Shown here: positions 47,751 to 57,950 of the stretch, one piece after another
How the letters are laid out: every line of letters starts with the position of its first letter
Numbering within the stretch: position 1 is the stretch's first letter
From: Spirochaetia bacterium UBA2205
GTDB taxonomy: Bacteria; Spirochaetota; UBA4802; UB4802
Assembly: GCA_002328585.1 (NCBI GenBank)
Contig: DCUV01000032.1
Coordinates: forward strand, 260,277 to 324,276
Direction of reading: 5' to 3'
Length of the DNA: 64,000 nucleotides
Made by a program: the position numbers and the translations under genes
The notes under the pieces: generated by a model
Seen by the model: the letters and a program-made list of their open reading frames with translations, nothing else
Database searches by the model: none
What the model was told of the DNA's origin: nothing

Positions 47751-49661
47751 TTATTCGTACATTTTAACAATTTCATCTTTAAACACTTCAACTATCACCC
47801 TCTTTTTAGTTTTTTGAGTTGGTGTTAACATACCATTGGATTCAGTAAACCGTTGATTCAAAATTTTATAATTCTTAATCTGTTCAAATTTTTCCAGATT
47901 CTTATTTGCCTCTTTTACATCTTTATCAATCAATTCTTTTAAGCGAGAGTTGTTTATAAAGTCATTCCCTACCTTTGTACAAACTTGCATTCCTCCAATA
48001 TCTTCATATACCAGTTGTGACTCATCATATTTAATACCTTCTCGCTTAAAGAGTGCCATGAAGTTTGCAAAATTTGGTACAATGAACGCTGTAATAAATG
48101 GCTTTTCATCACCTATAACAAAAATTTGCTCTACCCAATTGCTGGTTGAAAATAAATTCTCAATCTTGGCAGGTGCAACATTTTTCCCAATAGAAGTACA
48201 AATTATCCCTTTTTTCCTTTCAATAAATCTGAAATAACCATCATTTGATAATTCAACAATATCCCCTGTCTTAAACCAACCATCTCTGGTAAAAGTTTCT
48301 TTCGTTTCTTTTGGTTTATTGAGATAGTCCTTGAAAATACCGGCACCTGAAAGTTCCAGCTCACCGTCTTTTGCAACACGGCATCTGCTCCCATTTGCCT
48401 CTTTTCCCATATACCCTGGTTTACATGCTGTTATTGGATTGAGTATCGCAGCATTGAAACTTTCTGTTGAACCATACCCTTCTATGACTGCCAATCCCAG
48501 CGCATAGTAAAATCGCAAAAGATCGGGCGAAATTGCTGCACTTGCCGAGAATGAATGATGGAATCTAGTACCAAACAAACCACGCACCTTCGAAAAAATT
48601 TTGTCAGCAATTGAATATTGAATCTTAAGCCATATCGGCAGTTTCGACTTTAGATCAAAATTCGGATGCATATTGTAACAGCCATTTTCATCTTCACGAT
48701 ACTTCAAAGCCTGTAATCCTACATTCAATGCCCAGTTAAATAATTTTTTTTGTAAAGGGTTCTCAGCCATCTGCTGCTGCATGGTTATATATATTTTCTC
48801 ATATAACCGTGGAACACAATTAATCCATGTTGGATTGTACTTTTGCATATCTTCAATAAGAGTTGCTGGCTTGTCCGCATAACATATTAATGACCCTTTA
48901 TTGATAGCCAACCATTGACATGAACCACGGTCAAAAACATGGGAGAGTGGAAGATAACACAGTGTAACATCATTTTCATTAACATCAAAATTATACCTTT
49001 GAAAATATTCCGTTGTTCCCTCCAACCGTGATGAACCACACCAATGGGTTAATATAACTCCCTTTCCCTGTCCTGTTGTACCCGATGTATAAAGAATGGT
49101 AAACCAATCATCTAATGTTACGCCATCTTTGCGTTTATTATATTTTTTATAGTTAGTCTGATTATTCCTCCATTCTCGCCCTATTGCTATACAATCTTTA
49201 ATACCAAATACCTTCTTTTTATCACCCTTAAATGACATATCCATCACTATTATCGTTTTAAGGCTCTTCAAATCTTTTTCTATTTCCTTAACCTGTTTAA
49301 GAAGTGCTTTATCTCCAACAAAAGCAATAGTACATTTGGAATCATTCAGAATGTATTTAACTTCATTATTTGAAAGCGTAGGGAAAATTGTAATACTTAC
49401 ACCGCCTGCACATGCGATTGCGATATCCACCTGTGTCCACATATAGCTTGTTGGAGCTAAAATAGCAGCTCGCCCTTTATAGGGAAAACCTAATTTCATC
49501 AATGCACATGCAATATCTTCAACCCGTTCTTTAAGTTCAGCATAGGTATACAGTCCATTGTTGTCATTATACAGTTCTTTATTAAACTTTTGTGCTGGCC
49601 TATCCGGGAAACTATCACATGTATCATAAAAATACCGAACCATTGTTTTCAGTTCGCTCAT
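47751..49661 (-). CDS. long-chain acyl-CoA synthetase (AMP-forming)
   Basis: 636 residues of the AMP-binding superfamily. The P-loop is YTSGTTGQGKGVILTH, the A5-type motif is GYGSTESF, the A7/A8 region is FKTGDIVELSNDGYFRFIERKKG, and the catalytic Lys region is TPTQKTKKR. The long linker after GTRFHHSFSASAAIS places it with long-chain fatty acyl-CoA ligases. It activates fatty acids with ATP and CoA at the membrane face. A second, different synthetase is encoded at 56 kb. It stands downstream of alaS on the same strand, 92 bases away. Confidence 0.93.
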   Translation of the reverse strand: MSELKTMVRYFYDTCDSFPDRPAQKFNKELYNDNNGLYTYAELKERVEDIACALMKLGFPYKGRAAILAPTSYMWTQVDIAIACAGGVSITIFPTLSNNEVKYILNDSKCTIAFVGDKALLKQVKEIEKDLKSLKTIIVMDMSFKGDKKKVFGIKDCIAIGREWRNNQTNYKKYNKRKDGVTLDDWFTILYTSGTTGQGKGVILTHWCGSSRLEGTTEYFQRYNFDVNENDVTLCYLPLSHVFDRGSCQWLAINKGSLICYADKPATLIEDMQKYNPTWINCVPRLYEKIYITMQQQMAENPLQKKLFNWALNVGLQALKYREDENGCYNMHPNFDLKSKLPIWLKIQYSIADKIFSKVRGLFGTRFHHSFSASAAISPDLLRFYYALGLAVIEGYGSTESFNAAILNPITACKPGYMGKEANGSRCRVAKDGELELSGAGIFKDYLNKPKETKETFTRDGWFKTGDIVELSNDGYFRFIERKKGIICTSIGKNVAPAKIENLFSTSNWVEQIFVIGDEKPFITAFIVPNFANFMALFKREGIKYDESQLVYEDIGGMQVCTKVGNDFINNSRLKELIDKDVKEANKNLEKFEQIKNYKILNQRFTESNGMLTPTQKTKKRVIVEVFKDEIVKMYE

Positions 49662-49753
49662 ACTGCCCCCTTGAATATATTAATTTTGATATACATATTT
49701 ATATATCACGACCGGATGGTATTTCAAAAATTAATGACAAATTATAAAATATG

Positions 49754-52381
49754 TTATTTACTACTGTTCAATAGTATCTCTTTACACATGGATAAAGCAA
49801 TCCCAACATTTTCAGGTGATTTACCACCTGCCTGTGCCAGATCCTTCCTGCCGCCACCACCGCCGCCAATTTTATTTGCAACAGTTTTAATGATAGCATT
49901 GCAATCAATACCCTTATCGACAGCTATTTTGCTAGCTGCAGCAATAATAAAAGCCTTCCCATCATGTGAAGAAGCAAGGCACACAACCACTGCATCGGAT
50001 AGCTCCCGAACAAAATCAGCCAGCGTGCGTAATTCTTCAGCATCCATATTCTGTAATACTGCGCTTATAAATTTTATGCCATTAATTGTTTCTGCATTGT
50101 CATATAAATCTTTTGCTATGCTTTTTAGTCCTTTTGCTCTTGTTTTTTCCAGCTCTTTTTCTAACAATGATACCTTCTCTACCATCTCAGTTATTTTTTT
50201 CTCGACATTGGATTCATTAACCTCAAGTAAACGCATTACCCTGCCAAGCTGGTGCTGATCATGTAACAGACGCTCATACGCTCCTTTAAGCGTCACCCCT
50301 TCAATCCTCCGTACCCCTGAACCCGGTGAAGCCTCATGCATTATCCTGAAAACACCAATTTTTCCGGTATTATCTACATGCGTTCCCCCACAAAGCTCCT
50401 TGCTGAAATCATTAACCGACACCATCCGCACGATATCTGAATATTTTTCATCAAACACAGCCATTGCTCCTGCACGTATTGCCTCCTGCAATGGCAAAAT
50501 ACTGGTTGTAACTGGTAAACATGCCCATATCTTTTCATTAACCATAGTTTCAACCTGCAACAATTCATCATATGACATTGCTTTAAAATGGGTAAAATCA
50601 AATCTGAATCGCTCAGGTTCAACCAATGAACCTGCCTGTTTAACATGCTGCCCTAACACATTTCGCAAAGCGGCCTGTAACAGATGTGTTGCAGTATGAT
50701 TTGCCCGTGTACAATTTCTACGTATTCCATCAATAGACAACCGTACATGCTCCCCTTCTTTTAAATATCCTTTCGCCATCTTCCCTACATGAACAATAAG
50801 ATCGCCGCTTTTTTTTGTATCTTCTACTTTGAAAGTTCCATTATCTCCATATATATAACCAGTATCACCTACCTGCCCACCTGACTCTCCATAAAACGGT
50901 GTATTCTTTACAATTACTATACCCCTCTCACCATCTATAAGCTTCCCTTTTAAACCTTCAAAATTTGACATAACAACAATATCAGATTCCGAATCATATT
51001 TTTCATATCCTTCAAACTCTGTTTTCTGGATAATCTTTGCTAATTCGCCAACAATAGTATCAATACTTCCTTCTGTACCTTTCCAGCTCTGGCGTCCTCG
51101 TGTGCGCTGCTCCTCCATCTTCTTTTCAAAACCATCTCTATCAATAGTCATACCATTTTCTTTTGCTATCTCTTCTGTCATTTCTACCGGAAAGCCAAAA
51201 GTATCGTACAATACAAAGACATCATTCCCATGTATGGTTTTTTCTCCCTTCTTTTTCAAGGTATTAACTATTTCATCCAGCCTGTCCATACCATTTTCAA
51301 TTGTCTCTAAAAAGCGTTCTTCCTCACCTTTAATAACAGCTTTCACATTTTCCTTCGTGGACGATAGCTCCGGATATTGTTTTTCCATTATTGTAACAAT
51401 AGGGTCCACCATGGTATAAACAAATGGCTCATGGATACCAATCTGGCGACTATAGCGCAATGCTCTTCTGAGAATACGTCTCAAAACATACCCTCTCCCT
51501 TCATTTGAGGGGTATACTCCATCCGAGATGGCAAAGGTCAGTGCCCTGGCATGTTCAACAAGAACATTGACAGCAACCTGTATATCCCCTTCATAGCGAA
51601 TATTGCGTGTGTTTATAACATAGTTTACCAATTTATTAAGTTCATCTGTTTGATAGATGCTATCTACATTTTGCACTAATGTTGCCAGCCGTTCCAGCCC
51701 CATGCCGGTATCAATCCCTGTTTTAGGCAGCGGATGAAGTGTCCCGTCAGTATCCTGAAAATACTGATTAAATACCAGATTCCAGAATTCTAAAAATCGT
51801 TCACAATCACATCCTGGTTTACAATCAGGCTTACCACACCCAAAGCTGGCTCCTCTATCAAGATACAGTTCTGAGCAGGGGCCGCATGCCCCGGAATCAC
51901 CTGCAGGACCCCAGAAATTGTCCTCTTTCCCAAGGCGAACAATCTTTTGTTCAGGTATTCCAATGATTGTATGCCATATATCAAATGCTTCATCATCGTC
52001 AGTATATATAGAAACCCAGATATTCTCTTCTGGGAATTGAATAACCTGTGTAGAAAATTCCCATGCCCACTGGATAGCTTCTTTCTTAAAATAATCGCCA
52101 AATGAAAAATTACCAAGCATCTCAAAAAAAGTGCAGTGACGTTTTGTTTTACCAACATTTGCCAGATCACTGGTACGTAAACATTTTTGTATAGAAGCTG
52201 CACGTGTGTACTCTACATCAACCGTGCCAGCAAACATGGGTTTAAACTGAACCATACCGGCAGTGGTAAAGAGCAATGTGGGATCGGCCTGCGGAATGAG
52301 CGAGCTTGATGGAACTATCCTGTGATCTCGTTCTTTAAAGTATTCAATAAAAGCAACTCGCAAATCATGAACTTTCATCAT
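49754..52381 (-). CDS. alaS: alanyl-tRNA synthetase
   Basis: 875 residues, full length. The class II core contains FLEMLGNFSFGDYFKKEA-type sequence, with the editing domain motifs NHTATHLLQAAL and CGGTHVDNTG (zinc-binding His/Cys set). The C-terminal domain has GGGGGGRKDLAQAGG. Starts MMK; either of the first two ATGs is possible, with GAGGA about ten bases upstream. It lies downstream of recX in the same orientation, a common neighbourhood. Confidence 0.97.
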   Translation of the reverse strand: MMKVHDLRVAFIEYFKERDHRIVPSSSLIPQADPTLLFTTAGMVQFKPMFAGTVDVEYTRAASIQKCLRTSDLANVGKTKRHCTFFEMLGNFSFGDYFKKEAIQWAWEFSTQVIQFPEENIWVSIYTDDDEAFDIWHTIIGIPEQKIVRLGKEDNFWGPAGDSGACGPCSELYLDRGASFGCGKPDCKPGCDCERFLEFWNLVFNQYFQDTDGTLHPLPKTGIDTGMGLERLATLVQNVDSIYQTDELNKLVNYVINTRNIRYEGDIQVAVNVLVEHARALTFAISDGVYPSNEGRGYVLRRILRRALRYSRQIGIHEPFVYTMVDPIVTIMEKQYPELSSTKENVKAVIKGEEERFLETIENGMDRLDEIVNTLKKKGEKTIHGNDVFVLYDTFGFPVEMTEEIAKENGMTIDRDGFEKKMEEQRTRGRQSWKGTEGSIDTIVGELAKIIQKTEFEGYEKYDSESDIVVMSNFEGLKGKLIDGERGIVIVKNTPFYGESGGQVGDTGYIYGDNGTFKVEDTKKSGDLIVHVGKMAKGYLKEGEHVRLSIDGIRRNCTRANHTATHLLQAALRNVLGQHVKQAGSLVEPERFRFDFTHFKAMSYDELLQVETMVNEKIWACLPVTTSILPLQEAIRAGAMAVFDEKYSDIVRMVSVNDFSKELCGGTHVDNTGKIGVFRIMHEASPGSGVRRIEGVTLKGAYERLLHDQHQLGRVMRLLEVNESNVEKKITEMVEKVSLLEKELEKTRAKGLKSIAKDLYDNAETINGIKFISAVLQNMDAEELRTLADFVRELSDAVVVCLASSHDGKAFIIAAASKIAVDKGIDCNAIIKTVANKIGGGGGGRKDLAQAGGKSPENVGIALSMCKEILLNSSK

Positions 52382-52665
52382 AATGCTGAATTCCTCTCTC
52401 TCAATAATAAAATAGAGTAATGATTATCTTATTTAACATTTCCATGTAACCATGCATGGTTGTTTTAGTATCTCATTGTTGTTTACTTATAATCAATTTC
52501 ATAAAATCAATATTCTTATAAACTGTTCTATTCATGTGAAGCAACACTCTGCAACTATAACTCCATCATAAAAATAGCAGAGTATATCAAATTAAAACAA
52601 TGTAAAAAATTGGTGCTACAATTTCAATATATTTATTACCACACAACGATTGTATCATGGATTAC
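52382..52665. other. intergenic region between recX and alaS
   Basis: 284 AT-rich bases with no gene; presumably the alaS promoter and leader. No strong hairpin noticed. Confidence 0.4.
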
Positions 52666-53295
52666 CTAATCATCAATAAAATTATTATTATCACCAAGCC
52701 TGTTCAAAACCTCTTTTATTGTATCCCAGGTAAAACCTCTTTGTTGCAAAAACAATCCAACCTTTTCCTTTGCATGATCTTTCCCTTTTATACGATTATA
52801 TTTTTTTTGTGCCATCTGATATATGCGCTCAATATCAGGCTTGTTATCCTGTGTCGCTTTCATTGCTTTTTTTATTAACGATTTATGGATGCCTCGTTCA
52901 AACAATTTTTTTTCTATTATCCGGTTACCAACAACTTTATGTTCATGTGTCGAACGAATATAATTTAATGCATAGTGATAGTCATCTATTAATCCTTTTT
53001 CTGTAAATAATTTTACAATTCTATGTATTGTATTCTTATCAAATCCTTTTTTTATAAGATATTTTGTTATATCATGCTCCGATCTATTTCGCAGCCCAAT
53101 ATAGTAAAGAGCTTTTTGCTTACATTCAAACAGCTTTGACTCTTCTTTAATATGTTCATATGCATCAATATCAATTTCAGCACCCTTTCGCAACAACCCC
53201 TGTGGTACTGAAACAGTATCAATTTTTAAATGCTCACCACTATCTAACGTTATCGTTATATAGCAATCAGAATACTCTATGTCCATTATTACCAT
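52666..53295 (-). CDS. recX: RecA regulator RecX
   Basis: 209 residues made of three helical repeats typical of RecX, recognised by ALYYIGLRNRSEHDITKYLIKKGFD, GLIDDYHYALNYIRST, and the C-terminal FLQQRGFTWDTIKEVL. RecX binds RecA filaments and modulates strand exchange. recA itself is not in the window. The preceding rpsI is separated from it by a terminator, so it probably has its own promoter. Confidence 0.9.
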   Translation of the reverse strand: MVIMDIEYSDCYITITLDSGEHLKIDTVSVPQGLLRKGAEIDIDAYEHIKEESKLFECKQKALYYIGLRNRSEHDITKYLIKKGFDKNTIHRIVKLFTEKGLIDDYHYALNYIRSTHEHKVVGNRIIEKKLFERGIHKSLIKKAMKATQDNKPDIERIYQMAQKKYNRIKGKDHAKEKVGLFLQQRGFTWDTIKEVLNRLGDNNNFIDD

Positions 53296-53328
53296 GAAAG
53301 CTCACCATACTATTAATATTTAACAATA

Positions 53329-53356
53329 AAAAAGGATGCTCGGTAGCATCCTTTTT
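53329..53356 (-). terminator. rho-independent terminator after rpsI
   Basis: Perfect 12-base stem AAAAAGGATGCT / AGCATCCTTTTT with tetraloop CGGT on the plus strand; read on the minus strand, the stem ends in a run of T. It lies 26 bases beyond the rpsI stop. Confidence 0.92.
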
Positions 53357-53381
53357 GTAAAGAAAAATTGTATTTTCATTA

Positions 53382-53774
53382 TTATCGTTTTGAAAATTGG
53401 AATCTTTTCCTTGCTTTCTTCTGTCCGTATTTCTTTCGCTCCACTTCCCGTGAATCGCGGGTTAGGAATCCTGCCTGTCTCATTGATTTTTTATACTTTT
53501 CATCAAGCGCCGACAAACATCGTGCTATGCCTAACTTAACAGCCCCAGCCTGTCCTGTCCATCCTCCCCCATTTACTGTTGCATACACATCAAATGAAGC
53601 AAGCACCCCGGCTTCTTCAAGCGGCTGTCGTACAACCAATTCAAGAGTCTGTCGTCTAAAATATTCATTAATAGGCTTACTGTTGATAACAATAGCTCCA
53701 TTCCCTGGCTTCAACCATACTCTTGCAACAGCTGATTTTCTTCTTCCCGTTGCATAATTAACTGCGTTTGCCAT
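53382..53774 (-). CDS. rpsI: 30S ribosomal protein S9
   Basis: 130 residues, standard length. YATGRRKSAVARVWLKPG opens the protein and it ends with the conserved basic tail KKARKRFQFSKR that reaches the decoding centre (usual consensus RPQFSKR; here RFQFSKR). It forms the conserved rplM-rpsI pair, with rplM 42 bases upstream. Confidence 0.98.
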   Translation of the reverse strand: MANAVNYATGRRKSAVARVWLKPGNGAIVINSKPINEYFRRQTLELVVRQPLEEAGVLASFDVYATVNGGGWTGQAGAVKLGIARCLSALDEKYKKSMRQAGFLTRDSREVERKKYGQKKARKRFQFSKR

Positions 53775-53816
53775 AGTATATACCTCGTATTTATTTATAC
53801 CTATAGATTCATCTGA

Positions 53817-54263
53817 TTAAAATTTTAATTCCAGGTTTTCCGGCTTTTGCGCTTGATGAGGATGATCCTTCCCTGCATAAATTTTTAAATTTCCCATGAG
53901 ATTGCGTGACAATTTATTTTTGGGCATCATTCCTTTTACAGCATGATATAAGACATATTCCGGTTTTTTCTGCAACATCTTTTTGATGTTTACAAATTTC
54001 ATACCACCTGGATATCCTGAATGGAAGAAATACTCTTTATCATCTGGTTTTTTACCTGTAAGTAAAATTTTTTCTGCATTAATTACTACAATATTATCAC
54101 CCATATCCAGATGTGAAGAATAGGTTGGTTTGTGCTTTCCTCGTAAAACATGTGCAATCTCCGCTGCAAGCCGCCCCAGTACTTTTCCCTCAGCGTCAAT
54201 AATGTACCATTTTTTCTCAATCTGAGATTTCTTTAATGAAAATGTCCTTTGCCAGATACTCAT
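53817..54263 (-). CDS. rplM: 50S ribosomal protein L13
   Basis: 148 residues. The family motifs WYIIDAEGKVLGRLAAEIAHVLRGK and HPHQAQKPENLEL are present. L13 is an early-assembling large-subunit protein. It is the first gene of the rplM-rpsI operon. The ~630-base spacer upstream would hold the promoter and leader. Confidence 0.98.
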   Translation of the reverse strand: MSIWQRTFSLKKSQIEKKWYIIDAEGKVLGRLAAEIAHVLRGKHKPTYSSHLDMGDNIVVINAEKILLTGKKPDDKEYFFHSGYPGGMKFVNIKKMLQKKPEYVLYHAVKGMMPKNKLSRNLMGNLKIYAGKDHPHQAQKPENLELKF

Positions 54264-54892
54264 TGTTGCCTCTCACACTTCGATGTTAAATGTTAATAGA
54301 AAATTTCTAATAAAAAATATATAGATTATAAGCGTAGCACGCTATATATATTAATCAAAAAACTGTGGGAAACAAAATTCATCTCTTCCAGAATTTGGTG
54401 TTCAAACTTATTTTTGGATGGTAAATTTGTCAAGGAATTAAAATAAAAATTTGATCATCATGATAAAAATAATTATCCATATAATTGGTTGGCTTTTGAT
54501 AACCCCTCAATCCTGATCCAGAAGCTGGATTAACTATAACAGTAGCTTTTATTTTTTTATTATGTTTATGTTTGTTGATAGTCATAATAATAATAAATGC
54601 TTTGAAATAATATTTAAAAATTATAGATAGCATTCTATTTATTTCAAGCAAAAATTTATGCACCATGAAATGTCTTTGTTATTATCCTACCAGTTGTAGC
54701 ATAACAATTATCTTAATTGAGTAAGAGTACTTAAGAATACCGATGCTAACATGGTAAAGCTATTCTTTTATTATGACATGCTTTAACCTTTGTTTTTTAA
54801 TGAGAGAAAATCTTTATATTGATACCATCTCTATCTTTAACAATAAGGGGCAATAATGTGCCCCTTATTAAAAAAAAATTTCTTAAAATTTC
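54264..54892. other. intergenic region upstream of rplM
   Basis: 630 AT-rich bases between rplM and the downstream end of a nitronate monooxygenase gene, all minus strand. It should contain the ribosomal operon promoter. A 78-codon frame on the minus strand (54430-54666) has a diacylglycerol-kinase-like NPASGSG string but no ribosome site or supporting length. A terminator hairpin lies at 54842. Confidence 0.5.
54842..54869 (-). terminator. terminator hairpin after nitronate monooxygenase gene
   Basis: Eleven-base perfect stem AATAAGGGGCA / TGCCCCTTATT with a six-base loop. It lies 23 bases past the stop of the minus-strand gene; the plus-strand side also has a long A-run. Confidence 0.8.
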
Positions 54893-55927
54893 TTAAAATT
54901 TCTTTAAATTTTTTTGATATATGGCTTTTGCTTCTTTCACTGTCCGCTCGATAACATCTTTTACCGCTGGGACATCATTAATCAAACCCTGACACTGTCC
55001 CATGAGCTGTACACCATATTCTAAATTACCATCTTCAGTAGCAACTTTAATTTTATCAAATGCTGTTGCAAAATGTGCCAGCCGAATCATCATTTGGGGA
55101 CCCTGCAACATCACTCCCAATACCAATTTAAAATAGGGCAAGTTCATCATCTTTGCTATTTTATACGACTGTATAGCAGCATGAGACAAACTCATACCTT
55201 TTTTTATTGCTTTTTCTGCTGATTTGGTCTTCAACACACGACAATAGATACCATCAAATCTGTTGGAATATATGGTATCTTCTATCCCTGCTTTCAACTG
55301 GGCTTCAATTGTTTTTTTATGGAGAGGGCTTTCTTTCGTCATTGACAGTCGGGTACCCATTCCTATACCTTCAGCTCCTAATGCCAAGGCAGCTGCCATT
55401 CCTCTGCCATCAGCAATTCCGCCTACAGCAACAACAGGAATTTTAACTTTGTCTACAATTGCAGGTACAAGAACAAAGGTAGTAACCTGTCCACCATGTG
55501 CTGCCGCCTCATGCCCCGTTACCTGTAATGCATCGGCACCCTGTTTTTCTGCAGCCAATGCATGCTTCTCAGTAACAACAGTTGCAATAACCTTACCGCC
55601 ATATTTATGAGCCCTTTCAGCAATCCAATCACACTTACCCAATGAAACATTAATAATCGGTACCTTTTCTTCCAGCATAACCTCTGCATTTTCTCTTGCT
55701 CCTGGCATTATCAGTGTACATCCTGCACCAAAAGGCTTATTGGTTAATTCTCGGATTTTATTTATGGCTGCCCTGGTCTGTTCTGGTGTCAAAGGTCCTG
55801 TTGCTAAATAACCGGTACCACCCGCATTACAAACTGCAGCAACAAGTTCAGGTGTACTTATCCAGCTCATTCCTGGTAAAATAATTGGATACTTAATACC
55901 AAAAAGTTGTGTAATTCGTGTTTTCAT
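54893..55927 (-). CDS. nitronate monooxygenase-family flavoprotein (copy 2)
   Basis: About 344 residues, TIM barrel. ILPGMSWISTPELVAAVCNAGGTGYLATG at the N-terminus, VTGHEAAAHGG with the catalytic-type His, and the FMN phosphate site VAVGGIADGRGMAAALALGA are present. ATG 55927 is preferred over the longer frame because GGGAG precedes it and the paralogue at 57951 starts with the same MKTRIT. Family members oxidise nitronates or act as FMN-dependent enoyl reductase-like enzymes; the substrate here is unknown. Paralogous with the 57951 gene, with a synthetase between them. Confidence 0.9.
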   Translation of the reverse strand: MKTRITQLFGIKYPIILPGMSWISTPELVAAVCNAGGTGYLATGPLTPEQTRAAINKIRELTNKPFGAGCTLIMPGARENAEVMLEEKVPIINVSLGKCDWIAERAHKYGGKVIATVVTEKHALAAEKQGADALQVTGHEAAAHGGQVTTFVLVPAIVDKVKIPVVAVGGIADGRGMAAALALGAEGIGMGTRLSMTKESPLHKKTIEAQLKAGIEDTIYSNRFDGIYCRVLKTKSAEKAIKKGMSLSHAAIQSYKIAKMMNLPYFKLVLGVMLQGPQMMIRLAHFATAFDKIKVATEDGNLEYGVQLMGQCQGLINDVPAVKDVIERTVKEAKAIYQKNLKKF

Positions 55928-56052
55928 AATTATAACTCCCTTTTTCTCCTGATAATAGTAATTCAATACACTAACTATCACATAACAACGTTATGCTTAT
56001 ATTATTTCAATCAATATTTTATATACAATAATAATTTTTTCCCTTTTAACTC

Positions 56053-57885
56053 CTAATCCTCATACATTTTGTTAATGATATCACTATATCGCTGCTGGAT
56101 TACTTTACGCCGTATCTTCATGGTTGGGGTTATCTCACCATTATCCTGGGTAAACTCAGCAGGCATAAGGGTGAACCGCTTTATTTTCTCAACCTGCCCC
56201 AAACCTTCTGTCAGCTTTTCAATTTTATTGTTGTAAAACTCAAGTATTCCCGGATGAGATATTAGTTCCTGTCTTGATGAATACTGAATCCCTTTTGATT
56301 TTGCATATTCATCTAATATCTCAAAATTGGGAACTATAAGTGCACTTATATACTTCCGTCCATCACCCACTACAACCACCTGCTCAATGTACAGATCCTC
56401 TCCTAACATGGTTTCTATCACCTGTGGAGCGATGTTCTTGCCACCAGCAGTAATGATAAGGTCCTTTATACGATCTGTTATGCGTATATACATATTATCA
56501 CCATGCTTTTCAATAGTCCCGACATCTCCCGTTTTAAACCAGCCATCAGTTGTAAACATCTCCATGGTTGCTTCCGGTTTATTATAATAGCCATCCATAC
56601 ACATTGGACCTTTTAGCTGTATCTCCCCCTCATCTGAAACTCGTACATCAACAATATCAAGAACAGGACCGCATATTCCGGGATATGCAGTTTTAGCAGT
56701 ACCCACTGCAACAGGGAAAAATTCGGTTAATCCATACCCTTGTGCCAATGGAATACCCAGACCATTAAAAAACTCATTAATATCTGCCGACATTGCTGCA
56801 CCCCCAACATGGAACACACTAGCTCTACCGCCTACCACACCTCTCACTTTTTTTAAAACAACTATCTCCGCTATAGCTTTTTTGCAAAACAAGAGCGGAT
56901 TGATAAACTTATTTGAACGCTTTTGGGTATCAAATTCTATGCCAGCATTTGTTGCCCATACAAACAATTTTTTCTGTATCGATGATGCTGATTCCAATCT
57001 GTCAAATATTGTCGCATACATCTTTTCCCATAAACGTGGTACGCTGCACATATAATGTGGTTTTGAAAGCGGTAATATTACCATAATATCTTTGGGATTT
57101 CGACAATAATGGTTTTCACCACCTTTAAGGAGTACCCCATAGCTCCACATACGTTCAAAAACATGACTTAACGGCAAAAATGCCAGCGATACCATACCCG
57201 GACCTGCTTCAGGAAATCGCACTACTGATGCATAAATGCCTGCCAAAAAACTTGCATGGGTATGGACAGCCCCCTTGGGATTGCCGGTTGTCCCTGAGGT
57301 ATAAATAATAGTAAGCATATCGTTACTTGATAGTCTCTGTATACGGGATGAAACCTGTTCAATAACAGAATTATTTATTGCAGTATTAATAATATCTTTT
57401 AAATAAAAAACCTTTTCACCCTTTACGATGACATCATCCTGCAGCGATATAACATGAGTGACAGATGACATAGTGGCAATTTCAAAAATCTTATCAAATT
57501 GTTCCTGATCACCAGTAAATATCATCTTGATGCCTGCATCTTCAATAATATATCGAGCTTCATCCCTGGAATTGGTTGCATATATTGGGACAGGAACACA
57601 CCCGGAAGACTGTATCCCTAAATCCACAATGGTCCATTCAGGGCAATTTTGCGCAAAAATTGCAATCTTATCGCCAGGCTGGCATCCATGGGATATCAAA
57701 AAATAGCCTATTGCATAGGCATGGTGTTTAAGCTCAGACCATGTATAGGAATATTTCTCATCATCCTTAAAGCCGGTTAATGCAATACTATCACCTCGTG
57801 CATCGGCACTGGATAGTATCATCGAAACAACCGTTTTTTCTTCTAATAAAAAATCTTTTAATCCTTGCGATGTTGCTTTCTGCAT
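56053..57885 (-). CDS. long-chain acyl-CoA synthetase (AMP-forming), second type
   Basis: About 610 residues. P-loop IYTSGTTGNPKGAVHTH, GYGLTEFFPV, FKTGDVG then RIKDLIITAGGKNIAPQ, and the C-terminal TPTMKIRRK with the adenylation lysine define a complete FadD/FACL-type enzyme. ATG 57885 has AAGGG six bases upstream. It is only distantly similar to the 47751 synthetase. It sits between two nitronate monooxygenase paralogues on the same strand, spacers 65 and 125 bases, so the three may form an operon. Confidence 0.93.
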   Translation of the reverse strand: MQKATSQGLKDFLLEEKTVVSMILSSADARGDSIALTGFKDDEKYSYTWSELKHHAYAIGYFLISHGCQPGDKIAIFAQNCPEWTIVDLGIQSSGCVPVPIYATNSRDEARYIIEDAGIKMIFTGDQEQFDKIFEIATMSSVTHVISLQDDVIVKGEKVFYLKDIINTAINNSVIEQVSSRIQRLSSNDMLTIIYTSGTTGNPKGAVHTHASFLAGIYASVVRFPEAGPGMVSLAFLPLSHVFERMWSYGVLLKGGENHYCRNPKDIMVILPLSKPHYMCSVPRLWEKMYATIFDRLESASSIQKKLFVWATNAGIEFDTQKRSNKFINPLLFCKKAIAEIVVLKKVRGVVGGRASVFHVGGAAMSADINEFFNGLGIPLAQGYGLTEFFPVAVGTAKTAYPGICGPVLDIVDVRVSDEGEIQLKGPMCMDGYYNKPEATMEMFTTDGWFKTGDVGTIEKHGDNMYIRITDRIKDLIITAGGKNIAPQVIETMLGEDLYIEQVVVVGDGRKYISALIVPNFEILDEYAKSKGIQYSSRQELISHPGILEFYNNKIEKLTEGLGQVEKIKRFTLMPAEFTQDNGEITPTMKIRRKVIQQRYSDIINKMYED

Positions 57886-57950
57886 AGCTAACCCTTTTTT
57901 AACAATATTTTTTGATGAGAATTCTGTCGTACTCCTCAATGACTATCGTA

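Noticed and set aside
54430..54666. 78-codon minus-strand frame with an NPASGSG string
   Set aside because: The motif recalls diacylglycerol kinases, but the frame is too short, has no ribosome site, and its surroundings are low-complexity AT-rich.
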